In this document: positions 1-10,601 of the stretch, one piece after another
Layout: each line of letters starts with the position of its first letter
Numbering within the stretch: position 1 is the first letter of the stretch
Source of the DNA: Thermus aquaticus
Lineage (GTDB): Bacteria > Deinococcota > Deinococci > Deinococcales > Thermaceae
DNA: 64,000 bases
Direction of reading: 5' to 3'
Assembly (NCBI RefSeq): GCF_001280255.1
Contig: NZ_LHCI01000106.1
Location: 800,274 to 864,273, forward strand
The notes under the pieces: model-generated
Told to the model about the DNA's origin: nothing
Databases searched by the model: none
What the model saw: the letters and a program-made list of their open reading frames with translations, nothing else
Made by a program: the position numbers and the translations under genes

Positions 1-310
1 ATTGGCCAAGCCTGGGAGCATCACGCCGCACACCAAGTTTGAGGCCTCGGTGTACATCCTGAAGAAGGAGGAGGGCGGGCGGCACACGGGGTTTTTCACG
101 GGGTACCGGCCGCAGTTTTACTTCCGGACGACGGACGTGACGGGGGTGGTGCGGTTGCCCCAGGGGGTGGAGATGGTGATGCCTGGGGACAACGTGACCT
201 TCACGGTGGAGCTCATCAAGCCGGTGGCGCTGGAGGAGGGTTTGCGGTTTGCCATCCGGGAGGGTGGGCGGACCGTGGGCGCCGGCGTGGTCACCAAGAT
301 CCTGGAGTGA
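1..310 (+). CDS. tuf: Elongation factor Tu, C-terminal part (5' end outside window)
   Basis: Partial gene; the reading frame is already open at base 2 and ends with TGA at 308-310. The 102 visible residues match the C-terminal beta-barrel of EF-Tu, including the [13 protein letters not shown] start of that domain, the [15 protein letters not shown] segment and the VGAGVVTKI ending. EF-Tu is the GTPase that delivers aminoacyl-tRNA to the ribosome; its G domain lies upstream of the window. It sits 8 bases before rpsJ, the usual tuf-S10 junction of Thermus str/S10 clusters. Confidence 0.97.
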   Translation, partial: LAKPGSITPHTKFEASVYILKKEEGGRHTGFFTGYRPQFYFRTTDVTGVVRLPQGVEMVMPGDNVTFTVELIKPVALEEGLRFAIREGGRTVGAGVVTKILE

Positions 311-318
311 GGTGAAGC

Positions 319-636
319 ATGCCCAAGATCCGCATCAAGCTTCGGGGCTTTGACCACAAGACCCTGGACGCCTCGGCCCAGAAGATCGTGGAGGCCGTTC
401 GGCGTTCCGGGGCCCAGGTCTCAGGCCCCGTTCCCCTGCCCACCCGGGTGCGCCGCTTCACCGTGATCCGGGGTCCTTTCAAGCACAAGGACTCCCGGGA
501 GCACTTTGAGCTTCGCACCCACAACCGCTTGGTGGACATCCTGAACCCCAACCGGAAGACCATTGAGAGCCTCATGTCCCTGGACCTGCCCACCGGCGTG
601 GAGATCGAGATCAAGACCATAGGAGGTGGCAAGTGA
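319..636 (+). CDS. rpsJ: 30S ribosomal protein S10
   Basis: 105 residues, normal for S10. It begins [13 protein letters not shown] and contains the typical GPVPLPT and HKDSREHFE stretches of this head-domain protein, which also acts as NusE in antitermination in other bacteria. The ATG follows a GAGTGAGGTG ribosome-binding site. The stop codon overlaps the GTG start of rplC, so translation is probably coupled. It is the first gene of the S10 section of the super-operon. Confidence 0.98.
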   Translation: MPKIRIKLRGFDHKTLDASAQKIVEAVRRSGAQVSGPVPLPTRVRRFTVIRGPFKHKDSREHFELRTHNRLVDILNPNRKTIESLMSLDLPTGVEIEIKTIGGGK

Positions 637-1253
637 AGGGGATCCTGGGCACGAAGGTGGGCATGACCCGGATCTACAGGGAGGACCGGGCCATTCCCGT
701 CACCGTGATCCTGGCCGGCCCCTGCCCGGTGGTCCAGCGGCGCACCCCGGAGAAGGACGGGTACACCGCCGTGCAGCTGGGCTTTCTGGCCCAGAAGCCG
801 GGGCGGGTCAACCGGCCCATGAAGGGGCATTTCGCCAAGGCCGGGGTCCAGCCCGTGCGCATCCTTAAGGAGATCCGGGACTTCAACCCCGAGGGCGACG
901 TGGTGACGGTGGAGATCTTCAAGCCCGGGGAGCGGGTGGACGTGACCGGCACCTCCAAGGGCCGGGGCACCGCCGGGGTCATGAAGCGCTGGAACTTCGC
1001 CGGCGGCCCCGACTCCCACGGCGCCCACAAGATCCACCGCCACCCGGGCTCCATCGGCAACCGCAAGACCCCGGGCCGCGTCTACAAGGGCAAGAAGATG
1101 GCGGGCCACTACGGGGCGGAGCGGGTCACGGTGGTGAACCTCGAGGTGGTGGACGTCATCCCCGAGGAGAACCTGCTCCTGGTCAAGGGCGCCGTGCCCG
1201 GACCCAACGGTGGGCTCGTGGTGGTGCGCCAGACCAAGAAGGTGGCCAAGTGA
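633..1253 (+). CDS. rplC: 50S ribosomal protein L3
   Basis: 206 residues. The N-terminus [15 protein letters not shown] and the central [17 protein letters not shown] and [16 protein letters not shown] blocks are diagnostic of L3, an early assembly protein near the peptidyl-transferase centre. The start is GTG at 633, preceded by AGGAGGTGG and overlapping the rpsJ stop by 4 bases. Its stop overlaps the GTG start of rplD. Confidence 0.98.
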   Translation: MKGILGTKVGMTRIYREDRAIPVTVILAGPCPVVQRRTPEKDGYTAVQLGFLAQKPGRVNRPMKGHFAKAGVQPVRILKEIRDFNPEGDVVTVEIFKPGERVDVTGTSKGRGTAGVMKRWNFAGGPDSHGAHKIHRHPGSIGNRKTPGRVYKGKKMAGHYGAERVTVVNLEVVDVIPEENLLLVKGAVPGPNGGLVVVRQTKKVAK

Positions 1254-1891
1254 GGGAGGCGAAGGTGGAAACCGTTTACCAGATTCCCGTTATTTCCCCC
1301 GCCGGCAAGCGGGAGCTGGCCGCTAACCTGCCGGGGGAGGTCAACCCCCACCTCCTCTGGGAAGTGGTGCGCTGGCAGCTGGCCAGCCGCCGCCGGGGCA
1401 CCGCCAGCACCAAGACCCGGGGCGAGGTGGCCTACTCGGGCCGCAAGATCTACCCCCAGAAGCACACGGGCCGCGCCCGCCACGGGGACATCGGGGCCCC
1501 CATCTTCGTGGGCGGCGGCACGGTCTTCGGCCCCAAGCCCCGGGACTATAGCTACACCCTGCCCAAAAAGGTCCGGAAGGCGGGCCTGGCCATGGCCGTG
1601 GCCGACCGGGCTAAGGAGGGGAAGCTCCTTCTGGTGGAGGCCTTCCTTGGGGTTCAGGGCAAGACCAGGGAGTTTCTGGCCTGGGCCAAGGAGGTGGGCT
1701 TGGACGGTTCCGAGACCGTTCTCCTGGTCACGGCCGACGAGGCCGTGCGCCGGGCCGCCCGCAACCTGCCCTGGGTGGTAACCCTGGCCCCCGAGGGCCT
1801 CAACGTCTACGACATCCTGCGCACTGGGCGCCTGGTCATGGACCTGAAGGCCTGGGAGGTCTTCCAGGAGCGCCTGGGAGGTGAGGCATGA
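1250..1891 (+). CDS. rplD: 50S ribosomal protein L4
   Basis: 213 residues. It has the L4 signature region [18 protein letters not shown] and [12 protein letters not shown], the extended loop that lines the exit tunnel, followed by PKPRDYSY. The GTG start at 1250 overlaps the rplC stop. In other bacteria L4 can autoregulate the S10 operon; no leader is visible here because the operon continues from tuf. The stop overlaps the rplW ATG. Confidence 0.97.
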   Translation: MREAKVETVYQIPVISPAGKRELAANLPGEVNPHLLWEVVRWQLASRRRGTASTKTRGEVAYSGRKIYPQKHTGRARHGDIGAPIFVGGGTVFGPKPRDYSYTLPKKVRKAGLAMAVADRAKEGKLLLVEAFLGVQGKTREFLAWAKEVGLDGSETVLLVTADEAVRRAARNLPWVVTLAPEGLNVYDILRTGRLVMDLKAWEVFQERLGGEA

Positions 1892-2178
1892 AGACGGCCT
1901 ACGACGTGATCCTGGCCCCCGTGCTCTCGGAGAAGGCCTACGCGGGCTTTGCCGCGGGCAAGTACACCTTCTGGGTTCACCCCAAGGCCACCAAGACCGA
2001 GATCAAGAACGCCGTGGAGGCGGCCTTCAAGGTCAAGGTGGTGGGGGTCAACACCATGAACGTTCGGGGCAAGAAGAAGCGCCTGGGCCGCTACCTGGGC
2101 AAGCGCCCTGACCGCAAGAAAGCCATCGTGCAGGTGGCCGCCGGGCAGAGGATTGAGGCCCTGGAGGGCCTCATCTAA
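1888..2178 (+). CDS. rplW: 50S ribosomal protein L23
   Basis: 96 residues. Features are [12 protein letters not shown] at the N-terminus, the [16 protein letters not shown] helix, and the [19 protein letters not shown] extension typical of L23. This protein sits at the exit tunnel and docks trigger factor and SRP. It is preceded by GGGAGGTGAGGC and overlaps the end of rplD by 4 bases. Confidence 0.98.
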   Translation: MKTAYDVILAPVLSEKAYAGFAAGKYTFWVHPKATKTEIKNAVEAAFKVKVVGVNTMNVRGKKKRLGRYLGKRPDRKKAIVQVAAGQRIEALEGLI

Positions 2179-2230
2179 ACCCCGCCGGGAAAGGGAGCCT
2201 GGCCCTGATCCGGCAAGGGAGGAAAGAGGA

Positions 2231-3061
2231 ATGGCAGTCAAGAAGTTCAAACCCTACACGCCTAGCCGCCGCTTCATGACGGTGGCGGACTTCTCCGAGA
2301 TCACCAAGACCGAGCCGGAGAAGTCCCTGGTCAAGCCCCTGAAGAAGACGGGGGGGCGCAACAACCAGGGCCGCATCACTGTGCGCTTCCGCGGAGGCGG
2401 CCACAAGCGCCTCTACCGCATCATTGACTTCAAGCGCTGGGACAAGGCCGGCATCCCCGCTAAGGTGGCGGCCATTGAGTACGACCCCAACCGCTCCGCC
2501 CGCATCGCCCTCCTCCACTACGCCGACGGGGAGAAGCGCTACATCATCGCCCCCGAGGGGCTTCAGGTGGGGCAGCAGGTGGTGGCGGGGCCCGATGCGC
2601 CCATCAGCGTGGGCAACGCCCTTCCTTTGCGCTTCATCCCCGTGGGTACCGTGGTCCACGCCGTGGAGCTGGAGCCCAAAAAGGGGGCCAAGCTGGCCCG
2701 CTCCGCCGGCACCAGCGCCCAGATCCAGGGCCGGGAAGGGGACTACGTGATCCTGCGCCTGCCCTCGGGGGAGCTGAGGAAGGTGCACGGGGAGTGCTAC
2801 GCCGCCATCGGGGCCGTGGGCAACGCCGACCACAAGAACATCGTCCTGGGCAAGGCGGGCCGCACCCGCTGGCTAGGCCGGAAGCCCCACGTGCGGGGCG
2901 CCGCCATGAACCCGGTGGACCACCCCCACGGCGGCGGCGAGGGCCGGGCGCCCCGGGGCCGTCCCCCGGCCTCCCCCTGGGGCTGGCAGACCAAGGGCCT
3001 CAAGACCAGGAAGCGGCGCAAGCCTTCCAGCCGCTTCATCATCGCCCGGCGGAAGAGGTGA
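2231..3061 (+). CDS. rplB: 50S ribosomal protein L2
   Basis: 276 residues, normal for L2. The ATG at 2231 follows GGGAGGAAAGAGGA. An open frame reaches back to 2153, but the family starts [12 protein letters not shown]. The HPHGGGEG motif required for peptidyl-transferase-centre assembly is present, as is the Thermus-type [20 protein letters not shown]-terminal block. Confidence 0.98.
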   Translation: MAVKKFKPYTPSRRFMTVADFSEITKTEPEKSLVKPLKKTGGRNNQGRITVRFRGGGHKRLYRIIDFKRWDKAGIPAKVAAIEYDPNRSARIALLHYADGEKRYIIAPEGLQVGQQVVAGPDAPISVGNALPLRFIPVGTVVHAVELEPKKGAKLARSAGTSAQIQGREGDYVILRLPSGELRKVHGECYAAIGAVGNADHKNIVLGKAGRTRWLGRKPHVRGAAMNPVDHPHGGGEGRAPRGRPPASPWGWQTKGLKTRKRRKPSSRFIIARRKR

Positions 3062-3066
3062 GGTGA

Positions 3067-3351
<285 letters not shown>

Positions 3352-3353
3352 CC

Positions 3354-3695
3354 ATGGAAGCGAAAGCCATTGCCCGTTACGTGCGCATCGCCCCCAGGAA
3401 GGTCCGCCTGGTGGTGGACCTGATCCGGGGGAAGAGCCTCGAGGAGGCCCGCGCCATCCTGCGCTACACCAACAAGCGGGGGGCCTACCACGTGGCCAAG
3501 GTGCTAGAGTCCGCCGCGGCCAACGCCGTCAACAACCACGACATGCTGGAGGATCGCCTCTTCGTCAAGGCGGCCTTCGTGGACGAGGGGCCCGCCCTGA
3601 AGCGGGTGCTTCCCCGGGCCCGGGGCCGGGCGGACATCGTGAAGAAGAAGACCAGCCACATCACCATCATTCTGGGGGAAAAGCATGGGAAATAA
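3354..3695 (+). CDS. rplV: 50S ribosomal protein L22
   Basis: 113 residues. It contains [20 protein letters not shown] and the exit-tunnel beta-hairpin around [11 protein letters not shown], the region where macrolide-resistance changes occur in other species. The ATG lies 2 bases after the rpsS stop, and the 3' end overlaps rpsC by 11 bases. Confidence 0.98.
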   Translation: MEAKAIARYVRIAPRKVRLVVDLIRGKSLEEARAILRYTNKRGAYHVAKVLESAAANAVNNHDMLEDRLFVKAAFVDEGPALKRVLPRARGRADIVKKKTSHITIILGEKHGK

Positions 3696-4404
3696 GATCC
3701 ACCCCATCGGATTCCGGCTTGGCATCACCCGGGACTGGGAGTCCCGCTGGTATGCGGGCAAGAAGCAGTACCGCCACCTCCTTCTGGAGGACCTGCAGAT
3801 CCGCGACTACCTGACCAAGGAGCTCTACCCGGCCGGCCTAGCCCGCGTGGACATTGAGCGGGCCGCCGACAACGTGGCGGTGAGCGTCCACGTGGCCAAG
3901 CCCGGCGTGGTGATCGGCCGGGGCGGGGAGAAGATCAAGGTCCTGCGGGACGCCCTTGCCAAGCTGACCGGGAAAAACGTGGCCCTGAACGTCCAGGAGA
4001 TCCACAACCCCAACCTCTCGGCCCCCCTGGTGGCCCAGCGGGTGGCGGAGCAGATTGAGCGCCGCTTCGCCGTGCGGCGGGCCATCAAGCAGGCGGTCCA
4101 GCGGGTCATGGAGTCCGGGGCCAAGGGGGCCAAGGTCATCGTATCCGGGCGCATCGGCGGGGCGGAGCAGGCCCGCACCGAGTGGGCCGCGGAGGGGCGG
4201 GTTCCCCTGCAGACCCTCCGTGCTAACATAGACTACGGCTTTGCCCTGGCCCGCACCACCTACGGGGTGCTGGGGGTGAAGGCGTACGTCTTCCTGGGCG
4301 AGGTGATCGGCGGCCAGAAGGTGAAGGGGCGTCCCGAGGCCCCCAAGGCCGAGGAGCGCCCCCGCCGCCGCCGCCCCGCCGTGCGCGTGAAGAAGGAGGA
4401 GTAG
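3685..4404 (+). CDS. rpsC: 30S ribosomal protein S3
   Basis: 239 residues. It begins [13 protein letters not shown] and contains the KH domain with its GxxG loop ([16 protein letters not shown]), followed by the C-terminal domain with [13 protein letters not shown]. The tail is rich in Arg and Pro, as in Thermus S3. S3 helps form the mRNA entry channel. The start lies inside the end of rplV. Confidence 0.98.
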   Translation: MGNKIHPIGFRLGITRDWESRWYAGKKQYRHLLLEDLQIRDYLTKELYPAGLARVDIERAADNVAVSVHVAKPGVVIGRGGEKIKVLRDALAKLTGKNVALNVQEIHNPNLSAPLVAQRVAEQIERRFAVRRAIKQAVQRVMESGAKGAKVIVSGRIGGAEQARTEWAAEGRVPLQTLRANIDYGFALARTTYGVLGVKAYVFLGEVIGGQKVKGRPEAPKAEERPRRRRPAVRVKKEE

Positions 4405-4407
4405 GCC

Positions 4408-4833
4408 ATGCTGATGCCCAGGCGCATGAAGTACCGGAAGCAACAGCGCGGCCGCCTGAAGGGCGCCACCAAGGGGGGCGACTACGTGGCCTTCGGGGAC
4501 TTTGGCCTGGTGGCCATGGAGCCCGCCTGGATCACCGCCCAGCAGATTGAGGCCGCCCGTGTGGCCATGGTGCGCCACTTCCGCCGCGGCGGGAAGATCT
4601 TCATCCGCATCTTCCCCGACAAGCCCTACACCAAGAAGCCCCTCGAGGTGCGCATGGGTAAGGGCAAGGGCAACGTGGAGGGGTACGTGGCCGTGGTCAA
4701 GCCGGGCCGGGTGATGTTTGAGGTGGCGGGGGTCACGGAGGAGCAGGCCCTCGAGGCCCTGCGCATCGCCGGCCACAAGCTCCCCATCAAGACCAAGATC
4801 GTGCGGAGGGACGCTTACGATGAAGCTCAGTGA
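4408..4833 (+). CDS. rplP: 50S ribosomal protein L16
   Basis: 141 residues. It begins [16 protein letters not shown] and contains the [18 protein letters not shown] segment that identifies L16, a late assembly protein at the A-site/5S RNA region. The ATG follows AAGGAGGAGTAGGCC. Its last 14 bases overlap the start of rpmC in another frame. Confidence 0.98.
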   Translation: MLMPRRMKYRKQQRGRLKGATKGGDYVAFGDFGLVAMEPAWITAQQIEAARVAMVRHFRRGGKIFIRIFPDKPYTKKPLEVRMGKGKGNVEGYVAVVKPGRVMFEVAGVTEEQALEALRIAGHKLPIKTKIVRRDAYDEAQ

Positions 4834-5038
4834 GATCCGCAAAGAGCTTTCGGAGGCCCGCAAGCTCTCCCTTGTGGAGCTGGAAAAGCTCATCCGGCAG
4901 AAGAAGCGGGAGCTCATGGAGCTCCGCTTCCAGGCCTCCATCGGCCAGCTTTCCCAGAACCACAGGATCCGGGAGACCCGGCGCTCCATCGCCCGTCTTC
5001 TGACGGTCTGGAACGAGAAGAGGAGGCAGAATGCCTAA
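4820..5038 (+). CDS. rpmC: 50S ribosomal protein L29
   Basis: 72 residues starting at the ATG at 4820 ([16 protein letters not shown]), inside the end of rplP. An open frame extends to 4718 but has no family similarity before this Met. The two-helix L29 pattern is clear: [18 protein letters not shown], then [18 protein letters not shown]29 sits beside L23 at the tunnel exit. The 3' end overlaps rpsQ by 8 bases. Confidence 0.97.
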   Translation: MKLSEIRKELSEARKLSLVELEKLIRQKKRELMELRFQASIGQLSQNHRIRETRRSIARLLTVWNEKRRQNA

Positions 5039-5348
5039 GAAGGTGCTGACCGGGGTGGTGGTGAGCGACAAGATGCAGAAGACCGTGACGGTCTTGGTGG
5101 AGCGCCAGTTCCCCCACCCCCTTTACGGCAAGGTCATCAAGCGCTCCAAAAAGTACCTGGCCCATGACCCCGAGGAGCGGTACAAGGTGGGGGACGTGGT
5201 GGAGATCATAGAGGCCCGCCCCATCTCCAAGCGCAAGCGATTCCGGGTCCTGCGCTTGGTGGAAGAGGGGCGGCTGGACCTGGTGGAGAAGTACCTGGTA
5301 CGCCGCCAGAACTACGCTAGCCTTTCCAAGCGGGGAGGTAAGGCATGA
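5031..5348 (+). CDS. rpsQ: 30S ribosomal protein S17
   Basis: 105 residues, about 20 longer than the E. coli protein because of a basic C-terminal extension ([14 protein letters not shown]) that is normal for Thermus. The OB-fold core is recognisable from [33 protein letters not shown] and [14 protein letters not shown]17 is a primary 16S rRNA binder. Confidence 0.98.
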
Positions 5349-5713
5349 TCCAGCCCCAGACCTACCTGGAGGTGGCCGACAACACCGGGGCCCGCAAGAT
5401 CATGTGCATCCGGGTCCTCAAGGGCTCCAACGCCAAGTACGCCACGGTGGGGGACGTGATCGTGGCCAGCGTCAAGGAGGCCATCCCCCGCGGCGCCGTG
5501 AAGGAGGGCGACGTGGTCAAGGCGGTGGTGGTGCGCACCAAGAAAGAGGTCAAGCGGCCCGACGGCTCCGCCATCCGCTTTGACGACAACGCCGCCGTCA
5601 TCATCAACAACCAGTTGGAGCCCCGCGGCACCCGCGTCTTCGGCCCGGTGGCCCGCGAGCTCCGGGAGAAGGGCTTCATGAAGATCGTCTCCCTGGCTCC
5701 GGAGGTGCTCTGA
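5345..5713 (+). CDS. rplN: 50S ribosomal protein L14
   Basis: 122 residues, exactly the usual length. It begins [21 protein letters not shown] and contains [28 protein letters not shown] and [15 protein letters not shown], all diagnostic. L14 binds at the intersubunit face and interacts with RsfS. The ATG is coupled to the rpsQ stop by a 4-base overlap. Confidence 0.98.
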
Positions 5714-6045
5714 TGCAGGCCAAGGTGCACGTGAAGAAGGGGGACACCGTCCTGGTGGCCTCCGGCAAGTACAAGGGCCGGGTGGGCAAGGTGAAGGCCG
5801 TCCTGCCCCGGAAGATGGCCGTGATCGTGGAGGGGGTCAACCTGGTCAAGAAGGCGGTCCGCCCTAGCCCCAAGCACCCCCAGGGCGGGTTCGTGGAGCA
5901 GGAGGCGCCTCTACACGCCTCCAAGGTGCGGCCCATCTGCCCGGCCTGCGGCAAGCCCACCCGGGTGCGCAAGAAGTTCCTGGAGGACGGGCGCAAGATC
6001 CGGGCCTGCGCCAAGTGCGGCGGGTCCTTGGACGTGGAGGAGTAA
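5713..6045 (+). CDS. rplX: 50S ribosomal protein L24 with Cys4 motif
   Basis: 110 residues. The N-terminal KOW motif ([20 protein letters not shown]) identifies L24, an assembly initiator. The C-terminal part carries two CxxC pairs (CPAC and CAKC, around residues 76-98), a likely zinc ribbon found in L24 of Thermus and relatives but not in E. coli. The start shares one base with the rplN stop. Confidence 0.97.
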
Positions 6046-6046
6046 G

Positions 6047-6595
6047 ATGCCCCTGGACGTTGCCCTGAAGAAGAAGTACTACGACGAGGTCAGGCCGGAA
6101 CTCATCCGCCGCTTCGGCTACCAGAACATCTGGGAGGTGCCGCGGCTGGAGAAGGTGGTCATCAACCAGGGCCTGGGCGAGGCCAAGGAGGACGCCCGCA
6201 TCCTGGAGAAGGCCAGCAAGGAGCTGGCCCTCATCGCCGGCCAAAAGCCCGCCATCACCCGGGCCAAGAAGTCCATCTCCAACTTCAAGCTCCGCAAGGG
6301 GATGCCCATCGGTCTCCGGGTCACCCTCCGGGGCGACCGGATGTGGATCTTCCTGGAGAAGCTCCTCTCCGTGGCCCTTCCCCGCATCCGCGACTTCCGC
6401 GGCCTCAACCCCAACAGCTTTGACGGCCGGGGCAACTACAACCTGGGCCTGAAGGAGCAGCTCATCTTCCCCGAGATCACCTACGACATGGTGGACGCTC
6501 CGCGGGGCATGGACATCGCGGTGGTGACCACCGCCAAGACCGACGAGGAGGCCAAGGCCCTCCTGGAGCTTCTGGGCTTCCCCTTCCGCAAGTGA
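6047..6595 (+). CDS. rplE: 50S ribosomal protein L5
   Basis: 182 residues. The family markers [40 protein letters not shown] and [23 protein letters not shown] are all visible. L5 binds 5S rRNA and contacts P-site tRNA. The gene starts with ATG one base after rplX. Confidence 0.98.
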   Translation: MPLDVALKKKYYDEVRPELIRRFGYQNIWEVPRLEKVVINQGLGEAKEDARILEKASKELALIAGQKPAITRAKKSISNFKLRKGMPIGLRVTLRGDRMWIFLEKLLSVALPRIRDFRGLNPNSFDGRGNYNLGLKEQLIFPEITYDMVDAPRGMDIAVVTTAKTDEEAKALLELLGFPFRK

Positions 6596-6602
6596 GGCGA
6601 GC

Positions 6603-6788
6603 ATGGCGAGAAAAGCGCTGATTGAGAAGGCCAAAAGGACCCCCAAGTTCAAGGTGCGGGCCTACACCCGTTGCGTGCGTTGCGGGCGGGCCAGGAGCGT
6701 CTACCGCTACTTCGGTCTTTGCCGCATCTGCCTCCGGGAACTGGCCCACAAGGGGCAGCTCCCGGGGGTGAAGAAGGCCAGCTGGTAG
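6603..6788 (+). CDS. rpsZ: 30S ribosomal protein S14, zinc (type Z) form
   Basis: 61 residues, the short zinc-binding S14 form. C24, C27, C40 and C43 form a Cx2C-x12-Cx2C zinc site ([15 protein letters not shown] ... GLCRIC). Zinc-independent S14 proteins lack these cysteines and are about 89-100 residues. The ATG at 6603 follows GTGAGGCGAGC. A 67-base gap, the first sizeable break in the operon, follows before rpsH. Confidence 0.97.
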   Translation: MARKALIEKAKRTPKFKVRAYTRCVRCGRARSVYRYFGLCRICLRELAHKGQLPGVKKASW

Positions 6789-6855
6789 GCCGTGGCCGGT
6801 CGGGGGGCTTCCCTCGAGACCGCATGGTTCAGGAAGAGGTAAAAGGAGAGAGGAA

Positions 6856-7272
6856 ATGCTGACGGACCCCATCGCCGACATGCTGACCCGGATCAGGAAC
6901 GCCACCCGGGTCTACAAGGAGAGCACCGAGGTGCCCGCCTCGCGCTTCAAGGAGGAGATCCTGAAGATCCTGGCGCGGGAAGGGTTCATCAAGGGGTATG
7001 AGCGGGTGGAGGTGGACGGCAAGCCCTACTTGCGCATCCACCTCAAGTACGGCCCCAGGCGGCAGGGCCCGGACCCCCGCCCCGAGCAGGTCATCAAGCA
7101 CATCCGCCGCATCAGCCGGCCCGGGCGGCGGGTCTACGTGGGGGTCAAGGAGATCCCCCGGGTGCGCCGGGGCCTGGGGATCGCCATTCTCTCCACGCCC
7201 AAGGGGGTGCTGACGGACCGGGAGGCCCGGAAGTTGGGCGTGGGCGGCGAGCTCATCTGCGAGGTGTGGTGA
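6856..7272 (+). CDS. rpsH: 30S ribosomal protein S8
   Basis: 138 residues. It begins [16 protein letters not shown] and ends with the S8 signature ([24 protein letters not shown], then GGELICEVW). S8 is a primary 16S binder and spc-operon translational repressor in E. coli. The ATG follows AAAAGGAGAGAGGAA. The TGA stop overlaps the rplF ATG by one base. Confidence 0.98.
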   Translation: MLTDPIADMLTRIRNATRVYKESTEVPASRFKEEILKILAREGFIKGYERVEVDGKPYLRIHLKYGPRRQGPDPRPEQVIKHIRRISRPGRRVYVGVKEIPRVRRGLGIAILSTPKGVLTDREARKLGVGGELICEVW

Positions 7273-7814
7273 TGTCTAGGATCGGCAGGCTTCCCATTCC
7301 CGTGCCCAAGGGGGTTCAGGTGCAGGTCTCCCCAGGGCTTGTGAAGGTCAAGGGCCCCAAGGGGGAGCTTTCGGTCCCCGTTTCCCCGGAGCTCAAGGTG
7401 GTGGTGGAGGAAAACGTGGTGCGGGTGGAGCGCCCCTCCGATGAGCGCCGCCACAGAAGCCTCCACGGGCTCACCCGCACCCTGATCGCCAACGCCGTCA
7501 AGGGAGTCTCCGAGGGGTACGTCAAGGAGCTCCTCATCAAGGGCATCGGCTACAGGGCCCGTCTGGTGGGCCGCTCCATTGAGCTCACGGTGGGCTTTAG
7601 CCACCCCGTGGTGGTGGAGCCCCCGGAGGGCATCACCTTTGAGGTGCCCGAGCCCACCCGGATCCGCGTTCTGGGCATTGACAAGCAGAAGGTGGGGCAG
7701 GTGGCCGCCGACATCCGGGCCATCAAGAAGCCCAGCGCTTACCACGAGAAGGGCATCTACTACGCTGACGAGCCTGTCCGCCTCAAGCCCGGCAAGGCCG
7801 GGGCCAAGAAGTAG
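7272..7814 (+). CDS. rplF: 50S ribosomal protein L6
   Basis: 180 residues from the ATG at 7272 ([15 protein letters not shown]). Two in-frame GTG codons just upstream are less likely because the family starts MSRIG. The [15 protein letters not shown] and [26 protein letters not shown] blocks are diagnostic. L6 sits near the sarcin-ricin loop. Confidence 0.97.
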   Translation: MSRIGRLPIPVPKGVQVQVSPGLVKVKGPKGELSVPVSPELKVVVEENVVRVERPSDERRHRSLHGLTRTLIANAVKGVSEGYVKELLIKGIGYRARLVGRSIELTVGFSHPVVVEPPEGITFEVPEPTRIRVLGIDKQKVGQVAADIRAIKKPSAYHEKGIYYADEPVRLKPGKAGAKK

Positions 7815-7822
7815 GGGGAAGC

Positions 7823-8161
7823 ATGGCACGGCTAACCGCTTACGAGCGCCGCAAGTTCCGGGTGCGCAACCGGGTTAAGAGGACCGGGAGGCTTCGCCTT
7901 TCCGTTTTCCGGAGCCTCAAACACATCTACGCGCAGATCATTGACGACGAGAAGGGCGAGACCCTGGTGGCCGAGTCCAGCCTGGCCCTGAAGCTCAAGG
8001 GCAACAAGACCGAGGTGGCCCGGAAGGTGGGCCTGGCCCTGGCGGAGAAGGCCATCGCCAAGGGGATCAAGCAGGTGGCCTTTGACCGCGGCCCCTACAA
8101 GTACCACGGCCGGGTCAAGGCCCTGGCCGAGGGGGCCCGGGAGGGGGGCCTCGAGTTCTAA
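7823..8161 (+). CDS. rplR: 50S ribosomal protein L18
   Basis: 112 residues. The basic N-terminus ([17 protein letters not shown]), [20 protein letters not shown] and the ending [21 protein letters not shown] identify L18, a 5S rRNA binder. The ATG follows AGGGGGAAGC. Confidence 0.98.
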   Translation: MARLTAYERRKFRVRNRVKRTGRLRLSVFRSLKHIYAQIIDDEKGETLVAESSLALKLKGNKTEVARKVGLALAEKAIAKGIKQVAFDRGPYKYHGRVKALAEGAREGGLEF

Positions 8162-8170
8162 GGAGGAACC

Positions 8171-8644
8171 ATGCCCGAGACCGATTTTGAGGAGAAGATG
8201 ATCCTGGTGCGGCGCACCGCCAAGACCTACCAGGGCGGCCGCCGCTTCCGCTTCGGCGCCCTGGTGGTGGTGGGGGACCGCCAGGGGCGGGTGGGCCTGG
8301 GCCTGGGCAAGGCCAAGGAGGTGCCCCTGGCGGTGCAGAAGGCGGGGTACTACGCCCGCCGCAACATGGTGGAGGTGCCCATCCAGAACGGCACCATCCC
8401 CCACGAGGTTGAGGTGGAGTTCGGGGCCTCCAAGATCCTCCTGAAGCCCGCCGCTCCCGGTACGGGCGTGATCGCTGGGGCGGTGCCCCGGGCCATCCTG
8501 GAGCTGGCGGGGATCACCGACATCCTCACCAAGGAGCTGGGGAGCCGCAACCCTATCAACATCGCCTACGCCACCATGGAGGCCCTGCGCCAACTCCAGA
8601 CCAAGGAGGACGTCAAGCGCCTCAGGAAGGCTAAGGAGGAGTGA
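8171..8644 (+). CDS. rpsE: 30S ribosomal protein S5
   Basis: 157 residues. The N-terminal double-stranded-RNA-binding-like fold ([32 protein letters not shown]) and the C-terminal domain ([16 protein letters not shown] ... [16 protein letters not shown]) are clear. S5 lies at the mRNA entry site and affects fidelity. AAGGAGG precedes the ATG. The stop overlaps rpmD by one base. Confidence 0.98.
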   Translation: MPETDFEEKMILVRRTAKTYQGGRRFRFGALVVVGDRQGRVGLGLGKAKEVPLAVQKAGYYARRNMVEVPIQNGTIPHEVEVEFGASKILLKPAAPGTGVIAGAVPRAILELAGITDILTKELGSRNPINIAYATMEALRQLQTKEDVKRLRKAKEE

Positions 8645-8826
8645 TGGCCAGGCTCAAGGTGAAGCTGGTAAAGAGCCCCATCGGCTACCCCAAGGACCAG
8701 AAGGCGGCCCTCAAGGCCCTGGGGTTTAGAAGGCTCCAGCAGGAGAAACTGCTGGAGGACACGCCGGCCATCCGCGGCAACATCCGCAAGGTGGCCCACC
8801 TTCTTCAGGTGGAGGTGGTGGAATGA
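8644..8826 (+). CDS. rpmD: 50S ribosomal protein L30
   Basis: 60 residues from the ATG at 8644. An in-frame GTG at 8641 lies within the rpsE stop region and is less likely. The L30 fold signature is [28 protein letters not shown], ending [24 protein letters not shown] lies directly upstream. The 3' end overlaps the rplO ATG by 4 bases. Confidence 0.97.
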   Translation: MARLKVKLVKSPIGYPKDQKAALKALGFRRLQQEKLLEDTPAIRGNIRKVAHLLQVEVVE

Positions 8827-9275
8827 AGCTTTCCGATCTCAAGCCCAATCCAGGAGCCAACAAGAAGCGCAAGCGGGTGGGCCGGGGCCCCGGCTCTGGC
8901 CACGGCAAGACGGCCACCCGGGGCCACAAGGGCCAGAAGTCCCGCTCCGGCGGCCTCAAGGACCCCCGCCGCTTTGAGGGCGGGCGCTCCACCACCCTGA
9001 TGCGCCTGCCCAAGCGGGGCATGCAGGGCCAGGTTCCCGGGGAGATCAAAAGGCCCAGGTACCAGGGGGTGAACCTCGAGGCCCTGGCCCGGTTTGAGGG
9101 GGAGGTGACCCCCGAGCTTCTGGTCCAGGCGGGCCTCCTCAAGAAGGGCTACCGCCTGAAGATCCTGGGGGACGGCGAGGCCAAGCCCCTCAAGGTGGTG
9201 GCCCACGCCTTTTCCAAGAGCGCCCTGGAGAAGCTGAAGGCCGCGGGCGGCGAGGCCGTCCTTCTGGAGGCCTAA
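8823..9275 (+). CDS. rplO: 50S ribosomal protein L15
   Basis: 150 residues. It begins [22 protein letters not shown] and is followed by the Gly/Arg/Lys-rich unstructured N-terminal tail ([20 protein letters not shown]) characteristic of L15. It ends in the globular domain with [15 protein letters not shown]. secY follows after one base, the usual spc-operon coupling. Confidence 0.98.
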   Translation: MKLSDLKPNPGANKKRKRVGRGPGSGHGKTATRGHKGQKSRSGGLKDPRRFEGGRSTTLMRLPKRGMQGQVPGEIKRPRYQGVNLEALARFEGEVTPELLVQAGLLKKGYRLKILGDGEAKPLKVVAHAFSKSALEKLKAAGGEAVLLEA

Positions 9276-9276
9276 G

Positions 9277-10593
9277 ATGCTGAAGGCCTTCCGGAGCGCC
9301 CTCCAGATCCCCGAGCTGCGCCAGCGCATCCTCTTCACCCTCCTGGTCCTGGCCGCCTACCGCTTGGGGGCCTTCATCCCCACCCCGGGGGTAGACCTGG
9401 ACAAGATCCAGGAGTTCCTGCGCACCACCCAGGGCGGGGTGTTCGGCATCATCAACCTCTTCTCTGGGGGCAACTTTGAGCGCTTCTCCATCTTCGCCCT
9501 GGGCATCATGCCCTACATCACCGCGGCCATCGTCATGCAGCTTTTGGTTAACATCGTGCCGGCGCTGGAGAAGCTTTCCAAAGAAGGGGAGGAGGGCCGC
9601 CGCATCATCACGCAGTACACCCGCATCGGCGGCATCGCTCTGGGGGCCTTCCAGGGCTTCTTCCTGGCCACAGCCTTCCTGGGGGCTGAGGGGGGCAGGT
9701 TCCTCCTCCCCGGCTGGTCCCCGGGGCCCTTCTTCTGGCTGGTGGTGGTGGTCACCCAGGTGGCGGGCATCGCCCTCCTCCTCTGGATGGCGGAGCGCAT
9801 CACCGAGTACGGCATCGGCAACGGCGCCAGCATGATCATCTTCGCCGGGATCGTGGTGGAGTGGCTTCCCCAGCTGGTGCGCACCATAGGCCTCATCCGC
9901 ACCGGGGAGGTGAACCTGGTGGCCTTCCTCTTCTTCCTGGCCTTCATCGTGCTGGCCTTCGCCGGCATGGCGGCGGTGCAGCAGGCGGAGCGGCGGATCC
10001 CCGTCCAGTACGCCCGCAAGGTGGTGGGGCGCAGGGTCTACGGAGGGCAGGCCACCTACATCCCCATCAAGCTGAACGCCGCCGGGGTGATCCCCATCGT
10101 CTTCGCCGCCGCCATCCTGCAGATCCCCATCTTCCTTGCCGCCCCCTTCCAGGACAACGCCGTGCTCCAGGCCATCGCCAACTTCTTCAACCCCACCCGC
10201 CTTTCCGGCCTCCTCATAGAGGTGGTCCTCATCGTCCTCTTCACCTACGTCTACACGGCGGTGCAGTTTGACCCTAAGCGCATCGCCGAGTCCTTGCGGG
10301 AGTACGGGGGCTTCATCCCCGGCATCCGCCCTGGGGAGCCCACGGTGAAGTTCCTGGAGCACATCGTCTCCCGGCTCACCCTCTGGGGGGCCCTCTTCCT
10401 GGGCTTGGTGGCCGCTTTGCCCCAGATCATCCAGAACCTGACCGGGGTCCAGAGCATCGCCTTCTCGGGCATCGGCCTCCTGATCGTGGTGGGGGTGGCC
10501 CTGGACACGCTTAGGCAGATAGAGAGCCAGCTCATGTTGAGGAACTACGAGGGCTTTCTCTCCAAGGGCCGCATCCGCGGCCGCACGCGCTAG
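9277..10593 (+). CDS. secY: Protein translocase subunit SecY
   Basis: 438 residues with ten hydrophobic segments. It begins MLKAFRSALQIPELRQRILFTLL and contains the SecY signatures GIMPYITAAIVMQLL and YGIGNGASMIIFAGI. The C-terminal cytoplasmic loops (FDPKRIAESLREYGGFIPGI) contact SecA and the ribosome. SecY is the inner-membrane pore for preprotein export. Its position between rplO and adk is conserved across bacteria. Confidence 0.98.
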   Translation: MLKAFRSALQIPELRQRILFTLLVLAAYRLGAFIPTPGVDLDKIQEFLRTTQGGVFGIINLFSGGNFERFSIFALGIMPYITAAIVMQLLVNIVPALEKLSKEGEEGRRIITQYTRIGGIALGAFQGFFLATAFLGAEGGRFLLPGWSPGPFFWLVVVVTQVAGIALLLWMAERITEYGIGNGASMIIFAGIVVEWLPQLVRTIGLIRTGEVNLVAFLFFLAFIVLAFAGMAAVQQAERRIPVQYARKVVGRRVYGGQATYIPIKLNAAGVIPIVFAAAILQIPIFLAAPFQDNAVLQAIANFFNPTRLSGLLIEVVLIVLFTYVYTAVQFDPKRIAESLREYGGFIPGIRPGEPTVKFLEHIVSRLTLWGALFLGLVAALPQIIQNLTGVQSIAFSGIGLLIVVGVALDTLRQIESQLMLRNYEGFLSKGRIRGRTR

Positions 10594-10601
10594 GAGGAGG
10601 C

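Noticed and set aside
291-1109. Long antisense open frame opposite rpsJ and rplC
   Set aside because: A result of very high GC3 in the ribosomal genes. It has no family similarity, no ribosome-binding site, and low-complexity His/Gly/Leu composition. The same applies to those at 3838-4989, 9190-10362 and 24553-25533.
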